Of a stretch of DNA of 64,000 nucleotides, positions 10,627 through 19,139 are shown in pieces (the first letter of the stretch is position 1; each line of letters starts with the position of its first letter). The translations under genes and the position numbers were made by a program. The notes beneath the pieces were generated by a model. It did no database searches. It saw only the letters and a list, made by a program, of their open reading frames with translations, and was not told the DNA's origin. Source of the DNA: Bosea sp. NBC_00550. GTDB taxonomy: Bacteria; Pseudomonadota; Alphaproteobacteria; Rhizobiales; Beijerinckiaceae. Location of the stretch: NCBI RefSeq assembly GCF_026020075.1, contig NZ_CP102772.1, positions 5,623,191 to 5,687,190 of the forward strand. Reading direction: 5' to 3'.

Positions 10627-10719
10627 CGCGCGATCGGCCAGAACAGGGCGGGCCTCACACCGGTTTTCTGACCGGGCGATGGCCCGCTTCCGCGCCAAAG
10701 GGCTCACGAAGGACGACAG

Positions 10720-10989
10720 ATGGCGAAAGAAGAACTGCTTGAATTCGACGGCACCGTGGTTGAGGTGCTCCCGGACGGCAATTACCGGGTCAAGCTCGAC
10801 AACGATCACGTGATCCTGGCCTATGCGGCCGGCAAGATGAAGAAGAACCGCATCCGCACCATCGCGGGCGACCGCGTAATCGTGGAAATGTCGCCTTACG
10901 ATCTCGATCGCGGCCGCATCAACTTCCGCCAGAAGACGGCCGGTCCGGCCCCCGGCGGTCCTCCGCGTCAGAACTTCCGCCGTCGCTGA
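10720..10989 (+). CDS. infA: Translation initiation factor IF-1, with C-terminal tail
   Basis: An OB-fold protein that binds the 30S A site at initiation. The body matches IF-1: [39 protein letters not shown] and [13 protein letters not shown]. At 89 residues it is about 17 longer than the usual 72. The added tail is rich in Pro, Gly and Arg and ends in three arginines. Many alphaproteobacteria have more than one infA; the link here to cspA and rhlE suggests a conditional paralogue, but the rest of the genome is not visible. Confidence 0.93.
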   Translation: MAKEELLEFDGTVVEVLPDGNYRVKLDNDHVILAYAAGKMKKNRIRTIAGDRVIVEMSPYDLDRGRINFRQKTAGPAPGGPPRQNFRRR

Positions 10990-11000
10990 GCGATCTGCCG

Positions 11001-11267
11001 ATGCGCCTGTCGCGAAATGAGCTTCTCTTCATCGCGCTGGGCGCCATTCTCGGTGCCGTGGTCGCTTACGCCGCGAAAGCCGGCTTCGTCGTTCAGGACG
11101 GAGCCTTTCCGCCTTTCGTCATCGTGCTGCTCGGCCTGGGGCTGACCGAGCTGCTGCTCGGTTATGTGGCCGGCCGTTCGCCGGGCACGTTGGTCGGCAT
11201 GCCCGCCCGCTTCCTCGCCTTCGTCGTCGGGGTCGGCGTCTTCCTGCTCGGCGGCAAGTTCGTCTGA
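11001..11267 (+). CDS. Small three-helix membrane protein, unknown
   Basis: An 88-residue protein with three predicted membrane helices, at about residues 7-27 (ELLFIALGAILGAVVAYA), 36-56 (PPFVIVLLGLGLTELLLG) and 67-86 (ARFLAFVVGVGVFLLGG). It starts only 11 nt after infA on the same strand, so it is probably co-transcribed. I recognise no family. It could be a cold-responsive membrane protein or an unrelated passenger. The regular helix spacing and tight coupling support a real gene. Confidence 0.6.
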   Translation: MRLSRNELLFIALGAILGAVVAYAAKAGFVVQDGAFPPFVIVLLGLGLTELLLGYVAGRSPGTLVGMPARFLAFVVGVGVFLLGGKFV

Positions 11268-11293
11268 GCTGCTGCGGCGCGAAACACAGCTTT

Positions 11294-11390
11294 CGTGATG
11301 CTCGGGCTCGTCCCCAGCATCTCGCAAACCCGTGTTCTTCCTCCAGGACAATCTCGGTTCTAGGCTCGCTCCACCCGGAAAAGAGGACGC
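11294..11390. repeat. Decayed family B palindromic repeat
   Basis: The left part (CGTGATGCTCGGGCTC then AGCATCTCG) and the right part (GCTCGCTCCACCCG ... GAGGACG) resemble the family B copies at 31667 and 61779 with several substitutions. Arm pairing is degraded. The 230-bp gap holds this and a terminator, and no gene I can support. Confidence 0.5.
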
Positions 11391-11414
11391 TTTCCCCGCG
11401 AGAAAAATGACCAA

Positions 11415-11441
11415 GAAAAAACCCCGGCGCGAGGCCGGGGT
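11415..11441 (-). terminator. Intrinsic terminator for the gene at 11498-12091
   Basis: Read on the minus strand: ACCCCGGCCTCGCGCCGGGGT forms a GC-rich stem with a short loop, followed directly by six Ts. It lies about 57 nt after the stop of the secreted repeat protein. Confidence 0.85.
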
Positions 11442-11497
11442 GAAAGTGGTCGTTTCCGTGGTAAAAAAGGGTCTGCGTAAAACTCTGCCCGACCGGC

Positions 11498-12091
11498 TCA
11501 GTAGCCGGCGCGGGACCAATACTGCGAGCCTTGGCTGACCAGGACCTGGCGCTGCCGCGTCTCGTAGACGGCGGGGATTTCTTCCCGCACGACTTCGGTA
11601 GGACGCACCATCACCTTGCGCTGACGCTGCGTGTAGACGGCCGGAACCATCTCGTATTCGACGGTCGCCGGCGAAACCTCGACCCGGCGGCTCTGCACGC
11701 CATATTGCGCGGGCACCACGACCCAGCAGCCGACCATGTTGCCCCAGGCGTCGCGGCTCACATCCCAGCGGCGGGTGGCCGGCGCGATCAAAACTGTCTC
11801 GGTCACCGTGTCGTAGACCGCAGCGCGGCGGTGCCCGATGCGCCGCTCCGGCGCGATCATTACATTGTCGGTCACGGTCTCGTATTCGGCGGGGACGACA
11901 CGGTGCTGCGTCTGCGCCGGACGAACCTGGTAGGTCTCGTTGACCGTTCCGTAGACCGGCGGCGCGGTGACGAGGTTGTAGCAGGCGGAGCCGCGGCAAC
12001 CGCCGGCCTGTGCGGCCGAGGCGCCGATGAGAAGAGCCGTCGTGAATGCAGAGGCTGCAATGATCCGGGATGACGAGAGCGAGCGCAGCAT
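11498..12091 (-). CDS. Secreted protein with Tyr/Val/Pro internal repeats
   Basis: A 197-residue protein with a Sec signal peptide (hydrophobic core about 10-25, AQA cleavage site at 27-29). The mature part is about five degenerate units of some 23 to 40 residues. Each has a start like PAVY or PAEY, then a short Thr/Arg/Gln stretch, then a V-x-V/I-x-P strand; examples are EYETVTDNVMIAP, VYDTVTETVLIAP, VYTQRQRKVMVRP and VYETRQRQVLVS. Two Cys pairs occur, near residues 32/37 and about 115. Units this regular suggest a beta-rich exported protein. I do not recognise a characterised family. An intrinsic terminator follows the gene. Confidence 0.75.
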   Translation of the reverse strand: MLRSLSSSRIIAASAFTTALLIGASAAQAGGCRGSACYNLVTAPPVYGTVNETYQVRPAQTQHRVVPAEYETVTDNVMIAPERRIGHRRAAVYDTVTETVLIAPATRRWDVSRDAWGNMVGCWVVVPAQYGVQSRRVEVSPATVEYEMVPAVYTQRQRKVMVRPTEVVREEIPAVYETRQRQVLVSQGSQYWSRAGY

Positions 12092-12268
12092 GTTGGGCCT
12101 GACCTGTCGGTTCCGGCGTCAGCGCGCCGTTCGTTGAGGTCAGGAAGCCCGCTTGAAGTGATGAACGCAAGGTAAACGCTAAAACAAGGTAAAATTAACC
12201 AAGTCCGGCCTTGTGCCAATTTCACTCACATTGCCTTCAAGTGAATGGAAACGCTCGATTTTTAGCGA

Positions 12269-13564
12269 TCAGGTCTGGCCCGGCCGAAGCTGGTAGAACA
12301 CGTGCTGGCCGATCGTGTCCATCTTCTTCAGCTTCTTTGCCCAGTACGGCCGGACATAGTTCGCGTGGTAGTGCGTGGAGGCGCCGACCTCCGGCAGGTA
12401 GGTCGTCCCGTCATAGACCTCGCGCGCGATCCTGACCGCGTCGCGCCAGGGACCGGGCTCGGTGATCCGCAGCGACTTGCCCTCGCAGGTGAAGGTGAAC
12501 TGGCAGGCGAGGTAGCGGTTGCTGTTCTGGTAGACGACGCCGCAGACGCTGCTCGGATAGAGGCCGCTCTTGGCCCGGTTGAGCACCACCTGCGCCACCG
12601 CGGCCTGTCCCAGAAGCGATTCCGAACGCGCCTCGAAATAGACCGCTTCCGCCAGGCAGCGCTGTTCCTTCGCCATGTTTTCCGGCGCGATCAACGCGGT
12701 GTAGTCCTGCTTTACGCCGGGCTCGGCCAGGCGCAGGTCGCGGTTGGTCGGGGCGAGCGCGATGCGCCCGCGCTGCTGCGGCGCGCCGTGGGAGGGCAGG
12801 GCCGGCGGCGTGAGCGTGCCGATGACCGAGCCGACCAGCGGCGTCGACGAGGATTGCCGGCTCGCCTCCTGCACGGAAGGCGAGGAGCCGTCGATGCTTT
12901 CCAGATGGAGCTCGGCCTGTCGCGCCGAGGTGATCTTCGGCTTGAGCGAGACCGGCGAGGAATCCGACAGCGCCGGATCGGTCAGCCCTTCCTCGTTGGC
13001 ATAGGGCTCGAAACCTGTTTGAGGGCCGTCGACGGCTTCCGCAGCGCGCATGGCGTCGATCGAGAAGCCGCCCGAGATCAGCTTCGGCTGGGTGTCGCCG
13101 AAGACGACGCGTTCCAGTTCGACTGAAGGATGTTCGGTGAGGCCGGGCCGCAGGTTCGGCAGCAGGTCGCCCTTGGCGCTGCGGTCGACCTCGGGGAAAG
13201 TTGCCACTGTGCGCTTGAGGTCCTCGCGCGGCGCGCGGGGATCGACGACGACGCGCCGCTCCGGATCCTCGAAGGAGAGCTTGGCCTGGGTGACAGCGGA
13301 GGTCAGCGCAAGGCCGGGCAGGCGGAAGGCGCTGGCTGCGACCAGCATCGACGGTCCTTCGGCGAGTTCCGAGGCCGGGCCGGGCGCGGCCCGCACGATG
13401 GCGCTGGAGGGCAGGCCGGTCGGCCCGAAATTCTGGCCGGCAGACGCGGTGAAGGAGACGAGCAGCCCGACCGACAGCGCCCAGGGCGCGACCGTGTTCG
13501 CGGCCCATTTGATGCCGAGGGGGCGCGCACCTCGCCCATGCCTGTGCTGACGCCAATGACTCAA
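12269..13564 (-). CDS. Cell wall hydrolase, SleB/Hydrolase_2 type
   Basis: A 431-residue exported protein. An N-terminal hydrophobic helix (about 28-41) serves as a signal or anchor. About 250 low-complexity residues rich in Ser, Pro and Ala follow. The C-terminal 125 residues form a Hydrolase_2 (SleB/CwlJ) domain starting at CLAEAVYFEARSE, with QVVLNRAKSGLYPSSVCGVVYQ, CQFTFTC and a GASTHYHANYV stretch. Such domains are lytic transglycosylases acting on peptidoglycan; in Gram-negatives the role is wall remodelling. The glutamates of AEAVYFEAR are the likely catalytic site. It stands alone, divergent from the MFS gene. Confidence 0.9.
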   Translation of the reverse strand: MSHWRQHRHGRGARPLGIKWAANTVAPWALSVGLLVSFTASAGQNFGPTGLPSSAIVRAAPGPASELAEGPSMLVAASAFRLPGLALTSAVTQAKLSFEDPERRVVVDPRAPREDLKRTVATFPEVDRSAKGDLLPNLRPGLTEHPSVELERVVFGDTQPKLISGGFSIDAMRAAEAVDGPQTGFEPYANEEGLTDPALSDSSPVSLKPKITSARQAELHLESIDGSSPSVQEASRQSSSTPLVGSVIGTLTPPALPSHGAPQQRGRIALAPTNRDLRLAEPGVKQDYTALIAPENMAKEQRCLAEAVYFEARSESLLGQAAVAQVVLNRAKSGLYPSSVCGVVYQNSNRYLACQFTFTCEGKSLRITEPGPWRDAVRIAREVYDGTTYLPEVGASTHYHANYVRPYWAKKLKKMDTIGQHVFYQLRPGQT

Positions 13565-13799
13565 AGCGACACACCCGTCCCGATCGCACGGAACGAAGAC
13601 GCAGCCGACAACCCGCGCGCCTTCGTTGGAATCCGTTATCGCCTCGGTAAGGTTGAGCGGCGGTTAACGCCGCCGCCATGCGCGCCATTCCATGCCGCTC
13701 CGTGATGCCAAACGTCACGAAATCGCGCTGGTTGGCGCCTGGACAGGGCGATAACGTGTAGCCACACATTTGACTCGTCGCGACTCCCCGGAGATATCC

Positions 13800-15032
13800 A
13801 TGACGCCTGCTCCAGCGCGCAGCTACGCACCGGAGGTCATCGTTGCCGCCGGCTGCCTGATCGCCCTGATCACCTTCGGGCCGCGAGCCAGCGCCGGCCT
13901 CTTCCAAATTCCGATGACGCTGGAGTTCCACTGGGGCCGCGACACCTTCAGTCTGGCACTCGCGATCCAGAACCTGCTCTGGGGCCTCGGCGCGCCCTTT
14001 GCCGGTGCGATCGCCGATCGTTACGGCACGGTGCGCGTGCTCTGCGTCGGCGCGCTTCTTTATGCAGCGGGCCTCGTGACGATGGCCTATGCCACCACCC
14101 CGCTCCAGCTCCATTTCGGCGCGGGCGTGCTGATCGGCTTCGGCCTCTCTGCCTGCTCGTTCAACCTCGTGCTCGCCGCCTTCGGCAAGCTCCTGCCCGA
14201 GCAATGGCGGCCGATGGCCTTCGGCGCCGGCACGGCGGCTGGCTCCTTCGGCCAGTTCCTCTTCCCGCCGATCGGCAACATCCTGATCGACACGTTGGGC
14301 TGGCAGCAGGCGCTGGTGGTCTTCGCGTTCACGCTGCTGCCGATCCTGCCGATCTCGATCGTCATGGCGACGCGCAAGACGGGCGCTGCGGCAGGCACCG
14401 CCGCGGCCAATCTGCCGAACCAGACGATCGTGCAGGCGCTGACCGAGGCCTTCAAGCATCGCAGCTACGTGCTGCTGGTGCTCGGCTTCTTCACCTGCGG
14501 CTTCCAACTCGCCTTCATCACCGTGCACATGCCGGCCTATCTCAAGGATGCCGGCCTGCCGGCCTGGGTCGGCGGCTGGACGCTGGCGGTGATCGGCCTC
14601 GCCAACGCGGTCGGCTCGCTCTCCTCCGGCTGGCTCTCGACGCGGATGCCGAAGCGCCATCTGCTGGCCTGGATCTATCTCGGGCGCGCCGTGGCGATCG
14701 CCGCCTTCATCATGCTGCCGCCGAGCCCGACGACCGCGATCACCTTCGGCGTCGTCATCGGCCTGTTCTGGCTCTCGACCGTGCCGCCGACATCCTCGCT
14801 GGTCATGCTGATGTTCGGCACGAAATACATGGCAATGCTCTATGGCTTCGCCTTCTTCTCGCATCAGGTCGGCGGGTTCCTCGGGGTCTGGCTCGGCGGC
14901 GTGCTCTACGAATCGATGGGCAACTACCAGTTCGTCTGGTGGCTCTCGGTCGCGCTCGGCGTCGCCTCGGCGTTGATCAACCTGCCCATCGTCGAGCGGC
15001 CGGTACAAAGGCCGGAGGCGCAACCGGCCTGA
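13800..15032 (+). CDS. MFS transporter
   Basis: A 410-residue major facilitator with about 12 membrane helices. GAIADRYGTVRV between helices 2 and 3 matches the MFS loop signature. The FGPRASAGLFQ start and FHWGRDTFSLALAIQNLLWG resemble the oxalate/formate antiporter-like and monocarboxylate-type MFS subfamily, but the substrate is not known. I use ATG 13800, preceded by GGAGATATCC, over an upstream in-frame start at 13770. The downstream acuI gene is on the same strand 99 bp away, so shared expression is possible. Confidence 0.88.
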   Translation: MTPAPARSYAPEVIVAAGCLIALITFGPRASAGLFQIPMTLEFHWGRDTFSLALAIQNLLWGLGAPFAGAIADRYGTVRVLCVGALLYAAGLVTMAYATTPLQLHFGAGVLIGFGLSACSFNLVLAAFGKLLPEQWRPMAFGAGTAAGSFGQFLFPPIGNILIDTLGWQQALVVFAFTLLPILPISIVMATRKTGAAAGTAAANLPNQTIVQALTEAFKHRSYVLLVLGFFTCGFQLAFITVHMPAYLKDAGLPAWVGGWTLAVIGLANAVGSLSSGWLSTRMPKRHLLAWIYLGRAVAIAAFIMLPPSPTTAITFGVVIGLFWLSTVPPTSSLVMLMFGTKYMAMLYGFAFFSHQVGGFLGVWLGGVLYESMGNYQFVWWLSVALGVASALINLPIVERPVQRPEAQPA

Positions 15033-15131
15033 TCCGGAACACGCTTGGGCGCACGATTTGCGGGGTTGCGGCGGCGGGCCGCCGCTGCAACCTTGTCGGT
15101 CGTTGCGCTTTCAGCGGTTCGGGAGACGGTG

Positions 15132-16118
15132 ATGACGACGTTCAAGGCCCTCGTGGCGACCAAGGGCGAGGCCGGGCCGAATCTCGCCTTCACCGATTTC
15201 GCCGAGAGCGACCTGATGGAGGGCGACGTCACCGTCCGCGTCACCCATTCCACGGTGAACTACAAGGACGGGCTCGCGCTCACCGGCAAGGCGCCGGTGG
15301 TGCGCCGCTGGCCGATGATTCCCGGGATCGACTTCGCCGGCCGGGTCGAGGCCTCCGACAACCCTGATTTCAAGCCCGGCGATCTCGTCGTCCTCAATGG
15401 CTGGGGCACCGGCGAGACGCATCTCGGCGCCTACGCCCAGAAAGCCCGCGTCAAGGGCGACTGGCTGGTGCCGCTGCCGGAAGGGCTGACGCCCGCCGAG
15501 GCGATGGCGGTCGGCACCGCCGGCTACACCGCGATGCTCTGCGTGCTGGCGCTCGAAAGGCATGGGCTCAAGCCTGCCGATGGGCCGGTCGTGGTCACCG
15601 GCGCGGCGGGCGGTGTCGGCTCGGTCGCGATCACGCTGCTGGCCAAGGCCGGATGGCACGTCATCGCCTCGACCGGCCGTGCCGAGGAGGCCGACTATCT
15701 GAAGAGCCTCGGCGCGGCCGAGATCATCGATCGCAACGAGCTCGCCGCGCCCGGCCGGCCGCTCGGCAAGGAGCGCTGGATCGCGGGTGTCGATGCTGTC
15801 GGCTCGCATACCCTGGCGAACCTGCTCTCGATGACGAAATATGGCGGCGCCATCGCCGCCTGCGGCCTGGCGCAGGGCATGGACCTGCCGGCTTCCGTCG
15901 CGCCCTTCATCCTGCGCGGCGTCGCGCTGCTCGGCGTCGATTCGGTGATGTGCCCGAAGCCGCGCCGGCTCGAAGCCTGGCAGCGCCTCGCGGCCGATCT
16001 CGACCGCGACAAGCTCGCCCTGATCACCACGACGATCCCGCTGGAGGCGGTGATCGAGACGGGCAGGGCCATCGTCGAGGGCAAGGTGAAGGGCCGCGTC
16101 GTCGTCGAGATCGGCTGA
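15132..16118 (+). CDS. acuI: Acrylyl-CoA reductase (NADPH), AcuI/YhdH type
   Basis: A 328-residue zinc-independent medium-chain reductase. It carries [14 protein letters not shown] near the N-terminus, PGIDFAGRV and the nucleotide-binding [12 protein letters not shown], all typical of AcuI/YhdH. The enzyme reduces toxic acrylyl-CoA to propionyl-CoA, using NADPH. ATG 15132 has a GGGAGA ribosome site; the longer open frame upstream is Arg/Ala-rich filler. No DMSP lyase is nearby, so a general detoxification role is as likely as DMSP use. Confidence 0.9.
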   Translation: MTTFKALVATKGEAGPNLAFTDFAESDLMEGDVTVRVTHSTVNYKDGLALTGKAPVVRRWPMIPGIDFAGRVEASDNPDFKPGDLVVLNGWGTGETHLGAYAQKARVKGDWLVPLPEGLTPAEAMAVGTAGYTAMLCVLALERHGLKPADGPVVVTGAAGGVGSVAITLLAKAGWHVIASTGRAEEADYLKSLGAAEIIDRNELAAPGRPLGKERWIAGVDAVGSHTLANLLSMTKYGGAIAACGLAQGMDLPASVAPFILRGVALLGVDSVMCPKPRRLEAWQRLAADLDRDKLALITTTIPLEAVIETGRAIVEGKVKGRVVVEIG

Positions 16119-16184
16119 TATTCCGGCTGAGACTTTGACAATGAGATGGACCGCTACCAAGCGCGCTGACGCACGAACAGCGAT

Positions 16185-16859
16185 CTAGCCAAGCCGCGCT
16201 CCGGCGCGGCGTGTCACGGCTTCGCGCGCTTCCTGGAAGGCAGCGGTGTCGGCGCGGACGGACGCGATCAACTCGGCCGGTGCCGTCGCGGGAGAGCCTC
16301 CACTGAAGGGCGGCTGCGGATCATATTCCATCTGTAGCTGCACTTTTCGCGCGCGCTCTTCCCCGAAGACGCTAGCTGCGAGGGAAAGCGCGAAGTCGAT
16401 TCCGGAGGTGACGCCAGCGCCGGTGATGCGATTGCGGTCGTAGACGACGCGCTCGGCGACCGGCTCTGCTCCGAGCAGGCTCAACTGCGGCAGCGAGAGC
16501 CAGTGACAGGTGGCGCGGTAGCCTCTCAGGAGTCCCGCGGCGCCGAGCACCAGCGAGCCGGTGCAGACGGAGGTGATGTAGCGCGCGCTGCTGGCCTGTT
16601 CGCGGAGGAAAGCGAGGACGTCCTCGTCCTCCATCAGCGCGCCCTGACCCGGGCCGCCGGGAACGAACAGGATATCGGCCTGCGGGCAGGTCCGGAAATC
16701 GGCTGTCGGCAGGATTGTCAGCCCGTTGGCGTCCCGGACAGGCTCGATCGTTTTCCAGACCAGATCGATCTTGCACTCGCGGAAGCGCGCCAGAACTTCG
16801 AACGGGCCCGTCAGATCGAGTTGGGTCAGGCGCGGATAAAGAAGCATCGCAATCTGCAT
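16185..16859 (-). CDS. inhA: Isonitrile hydratase / DJ-1-PfpI family protein
   Basis: A 224-residue DJ-1/PfpI-fold protein close to the isonitrile hydratase of Pseudomonas, which converts isonitriles to N-substituted formamides. Visible: LYPRLTQLDLTGPFEVL, FVPGGPGQGALMEDE, the nucleophile Cys in TSVCTGSLVLGAAGLLRG, and GAGVTSGIDFALSLAA. ATG 16859 starts the homologous region; a longer open frame to 17108 would run into the upstream LysR gene in a low-quality extension. The LysR gene 143 bp upstream on the same strand is a plausible regulator. The actual substrate may differ. Confidence 0.85.
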   Translation of the reverse strand: MQIAMLLYPRLTQLDLTGPFEVLARFRECKIDLVWKTIEPVRDANGLTILPTADFRTCPQADILFVPGGPGQGALMEDEDVLAFLREQASSARYITSVCTGSLVLGAAGLLRGYRATCHWLSLPQLSLLGAEPVAERVVYDRNRITGAGVTSGIDFALSLAASVFGEERARKVQLQMEYDPQPPFSGGSPATAPAELIASVRADTAAFQEAREAVTRRAGARLG

Positions 16860-17002
16860 GAGCTTGTCACCGTCGAGAGGATGAGGCCCAGGCGCGCGGC
16901 TCGTGCGTTCGCGTTTCCCGATGGTGACCCATCTTGCTGCGCCAGTCGCGCGAACAGGATGAGTGTAGAGCGCTCGATTCGAACGAGCAACGCGGCTTTC
17001 GC

Positions 17003-17902
17003 CTACCCCTCGAAAAGCGCCCGCTGCCGGGCAAGCTCGCCGCTGCAGAAATCCATGAAGGCGCGCACGCGCGGGACGTGGCGGATGTCGGGATGGGTCA
17101 GCACCCACAGGCCCGTCGCGAAATCGGCGTTCGGCGGTGAAAGTCGCGTAAGTTTCGGCCGCTGGTCGGCGATGAAGCAGGGGACCGGGCCGATGCCGAG
17201 GCCATGCTCGACCGCTTCCGCAATGCCGAGCACGGCCGAGCTCTTCAGCGCGATCCGCTCCGGCGCGACATGTTCGCGCACGAAGCGGGCGGCCTTTACA
17301 TGCGAGAGCTGGTCGCCGAGAGCGACCCAGTCGCGCTGGTAGAGCAGGGTCGGGTCGGCTTTTTCCTCGGCCGTCACGCCATCCTCGCTGCGGCCATAGA
17401 TCGCCCAGGCGATGGTGGCGATGCGCCGGCCGACCAGCGTCTCGCCCGGGGTGTCGCTCGCTCGGATGGCGATGTCCGCGTCGCGCTTCGACAGGTTGAG
17501 CGCCTGGTTGCCGACGACGACATCGAGCCGGATCAGCGGATGCGCCCGGCGAAAGGCGGCGAAGATCGGCAGCAGCACGTTCTGATAGAGCGTGTCGGTG
17601 GTGGTGATGCGCAGTTCGCCCGAAGGGGCGACGTCCCGCCCGGCGAGGCGGCGGGCGAAGGCGGTGACGTCCTCGTCCATGCGGATCGCCAGCGCCGCCA
17701 TCTCGGCGCCGGCGACGGTCGCGACATAGCCGGTCTTGCGCCGCTCGAAGAGCGGCATGCCGACGATCTCCTCGATCTGTCCGAGGCGCCGGAACACCGT
17801 GGAATGGTTGACCGACAGCGCTCCGGCCGCCCCGGTCAGCCCGTCATGATCGGCGATCGCCTTGACCAGCCGGAAATCGTCCCAGGCGAGCTTGGCATTC
17901 AT
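17003..17902 (-). CDS. LysR-family transcriptional regulator
   Basis: A 299-residue LysR regulator. The N-terminal winged helix (about 6-65) contains LTGAAGALSVNHSTVFRRLGQIEE and PLFERRKTGY. The effector domain starts at GELRITTTD and includes DVVVGNQALNLSKRDADIAIR. It belongs to the subgroup with short SVNHSTVFRR recognition helices, often near DJ-1 or drug-response genes. It precedes the isonitrile hydratase gene on the same strand. A perfect 16-bp palindrome lies 38 nt upstream of its start. Confidence 0.92.
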   Translation of the reverse strand: MNAKLAWDDFRLVKAIADHDGLTGAAGALSVNHSTVFRRLGQIEEIVGMPLFERRKTGYVATVAGAEMAALAIRMDEDVTAFARRLAGRDVAPSGELRITTTDTLYQNVLLPIFAAFRRAHPLIRLDVVVGNQALNLSKRDADIAIRASDTPGETLVGRRIATIAWAIYGRSEDGVTAEEKADPTLLYQRDWVALGDQLSHVKAARFVREHVAPERIALKSSAVLGIAEAVEHGLGIGPVPCFIADQRPKLTRLSPPNADFATGLWVLTHPDIRHVPRVRAFMDFCSGELARQRALFEG

Positions 17903-17939
17903 TGTTGTTGCTTCCTCCAGCGCCCACGCAAGCCGAAAT

Positions 17940-17955
17940 CTTGCATCGATGCAAG
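17940..17955. promoter_or_regulatory. Perfect 16-bp palindrome upstream of LysR
   Basis: CTTGCATCGATGCAAG is fully self-complementary. It lies between the LysR start (17902) and the 3' end of the Sua5 gene (17988). The position suits a LysR autoregulatory site. Binding is inference. Confidence 0.5.
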
Positions 17956-17987
17956 CTGGAGGAATTCAAATCCGAGAGAGCGGAGTG

Positions 17988-18965
17988 CTAGCGCGGTGCC
18001 GCCGCGCGCCGCAGCCGGTCGTTGATGGCCTCGCCAAGTCCGTGCTCGGGGATGCGCGCGACGGCGATCGTCCGGGGGCCCATCTCGTCGAGCCGGCGCA
18101 TATAGCCGAAGAGATTGCTGGCGGCCTCGCGCAGGTCGCCGGCCGGGCTGAGGTTGAGCGAGGCCGGGACATCCGGCCCCGGCCCGAAGCCGAGCCAGGC
18201 CTCGCCGTCTTCAGGTGCATCGGCATCGAGCCGGACCCGCGCCGCCGGCGCATAATGGGAGCTGAGCATTCCCGCCGCGATCGGCGCATTCCCGGCTTCA
18301 CCCGCCAGCACCAGCGGGCGCCCGATCAGATGCTCGATGGCCGCGCGCGGCACGCCGCCCGGCCTCAGCAGCCGCGGCGCACCGTCAAGGCAAGCGACGA
18401 TGGTCGATTCCACGCCGACCTCGGTCGCGCCGGCATCGATGATGGCGTCGATCCGTCCGTCGAGATCGGCGAGGACATGCTGGGCGCTGGTGGCGCTGAT
18501 CCGGCCGGAGCGATTGGCTGAGGGTGCGGCGATCGGCCGGCCGGCCGCTTCGAGAACGGCATGCGCCACGGGATGGGCCGGCACGCGCAGCGCGACGGAG
18601 GGCAGGCCCGCCCGCGCCAGTTCGCTCACCGTGCAACCGGATGATGCGGGCACGACCAGCGTCAGCGGCCCAGGCCAGAAGGCTTGCGCCAGCGCCAACG
18701 CATTGGCGTCGAACAGTCCCTGCCGGCGCGCGCTGGCGAGATCGGGCAGATGCGAGATCAGCGGGTTGAAGCTCGGCCGCTCCTTGGCGGCATAGATGCC
18801 GGCGACGGCCGTGCCGGAGGTCGCATCGGCCGCGAGCCCGTATACGGTCTCGGTCGGCATCGCGACGAGCCCACCATCGCGCAACAGCGCCGCCGCCTCC
18901 GCGATGCCGGCGGCGTCGGCTGAGAGGAGCTTGGTCGGGCGGGGGGCGGGCAGGGCTTGGCTCAA
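17988..18965 (-). CDS. Threonylcarbamoyl-AMP synthase (Sua5/TsaC)
   Basis: Makes threonylcarbamoyl-AMP from threonine, bicarbonate and ATP, the first step of t6A formation at position 37 of ANN-decoding tRNAs. At 325 residues it is the long Sua5 form. The YrdC domain (about 15-205) has GGLVAMPTETVYGLAADATS, the KERPSFNPL loop and GVESTIV. A C-terminal Sua5 domain (about 225-325) follows with SSHYAPAARVRL. The start appears to be TTG 18965; no strong ribosome site is seen. Essential gene in most bacteria. Confidence 0.93.
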   Translation of the reverse strand: MSQALPAPRPTKLLSADAAGIAEAAALLRDGGLVAMPTETVYGLAADATSGTAVAGIYAAKERPSFNPLISHLPDLASARRQGLFDANALALAQAFWPGPLTLVVPASSGCTVSELARAGLPSVALRVPAHPVAHAVLEAAGRPIAAPSANRSGRISATSAQHVLADLDGRIDAIIDAGATEVGVESTIVACLDGAPRLLRPGGVPRAAIEHLIGRPLVLAGEAGNAPIAAGMLSSHYAPAARVRLDADAPEDGEAWLGFGPGPDVPASLNLSPAGDLREAASNLFGYMRRLDEMGPRTIAVARIPEHGLGEAINDRLRRAAAPR

Positions 18966-19139
18966 GGCGAGATTGACCGGGTATCGTTTACATATAAACT
19001 AACTGGCGGGCACGACACGGAACGAAGGTCGCGCTTGGCCAGCGTGGCATAGGCGATAGTTCCTCGCTACCATCGCGGCAACGGCAAAAGCGGGCTGCGG
19101 CGTCCTTCAGTGTCAGCGCCGGCCTCAGGGAGACGACCT

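Noticed and set aside
12411..15023. An 870-codon minus-strand frame across the wall hydrolase and MFS genes
   Set aside because: It overlaps two well-supported genes on both strands and has the composition of a shadow frame.
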